This document shows, one piece after another, positions 63,992-64,000 of a DNA stretch of 64,000 nucleotides (the stretch's first letter is position 1; the number at the start of each line of letters is the position of its first letter). Made by a program: the position numbers and the translations under genes. The notes below the pieces were generated by a model that saw nothing but the letters and a program-made list of their open reading frames with translations, searched no databases and was not told the origin of the DNA. The DNA comes from an uncultured Roseiflexaceae bacterium (GTDB lineage: Bacteria; Chloroflexota; Chloroflexia; Chloroflexales; Roseiflexaceae): NCBI GenBank assembly GCA_937988885.1, contig CALKHR010000033.1, forward strand, positions 1-64,000, given 5' to 3'.

Positions 63992-64000
63992 CACAGGATC

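Overview
The window is 64 kb of a moderately GC-rich, gene-dense bacterial chromosome. I infer a member of the Chloroflexota (class Chloroflexia). The support is an isopentenyl phosphate kinase next to a UbiA-type prenyltransferase, several multi-transmembrane proteins found in filamentous Chloroflexi, a cysteine-free L33, a histone-deacetylase-like amidohydrolase and a large share of sensor and transport genes. This rests on gene content alone; no rRNA gene is present. One tRNA gene (Arg, anticodon CCG) is present. There is no CRISPR array and no complete insertion sequence.

Layout. 0-9.7 kb: a possible IS200/IS605-like end or terminator, then a response regulator/histidine kinase pair, a YbbA/YbbP-like ABC exporter and a three-gene ABC-2 exporter. 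9.7-18 kb: small metabolic genes (DoxX, NAD-binding reductase, cupin), an AT-rich phosphoethanolamine-transferase-like gene, a YcxB-like gene with a decayed tandem copy, tRNA-Arg, a DUF3037/HipA-like kinase pair, a tyrosine recombinase and a self-contained rpmG unit. 18-38 kb: an orphan response regulator with Glu at the phosphorylation position, a GlcF-type Fe-S protein, a glycosyltransferase, a DAD-like cupin and KduD, a large membrane glycosyltransferase-like protein, an M29-like peptidase, a SEC-C protein, methylenetetrahydrofolate reductase, quinone reductase, a PAS-STAS regulator, GH42 beta-galactosidase, a deacetylase and two tandem GlsB-type proteins.

38-46 kb: a gene-poor kilobase containing what looks like a promoter-driven structured RNA of about 130 nt upstream of rarA, then an FAD oxidoreductase and a two-gene STAND-like NTPase/TPR-membrane pair. 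46-64 kb: PlsY, ketopantoate-reductase-like protein, an ECF-type sigma factor, Pcm, an M50 protease, 6-phosphogluconate dehydrogenase, an iron alcohol dehydrogenase, a cytochrome c/PD40 fusion, glutaminyl cyclase, a cell-wall amidase, an SPFH/zinc-ribbon protein, a zinc-ribbon YccF-like protein, isopentenyl phosphate kinase, a DPPR-synthase-like UbiA protein, a VTT-domain protein, RdgB and a PAS histidine kinase that meets the window edge.

The strongest candidates for undescribed biology are the split STAND-like pair (41.56-45.92 kb), the RNA upstream of rarA, the DUF3037/HipA-like pair, and recurring near-identical hairpins at gene ends. All functional statements come from reading motifs; no database search was run.
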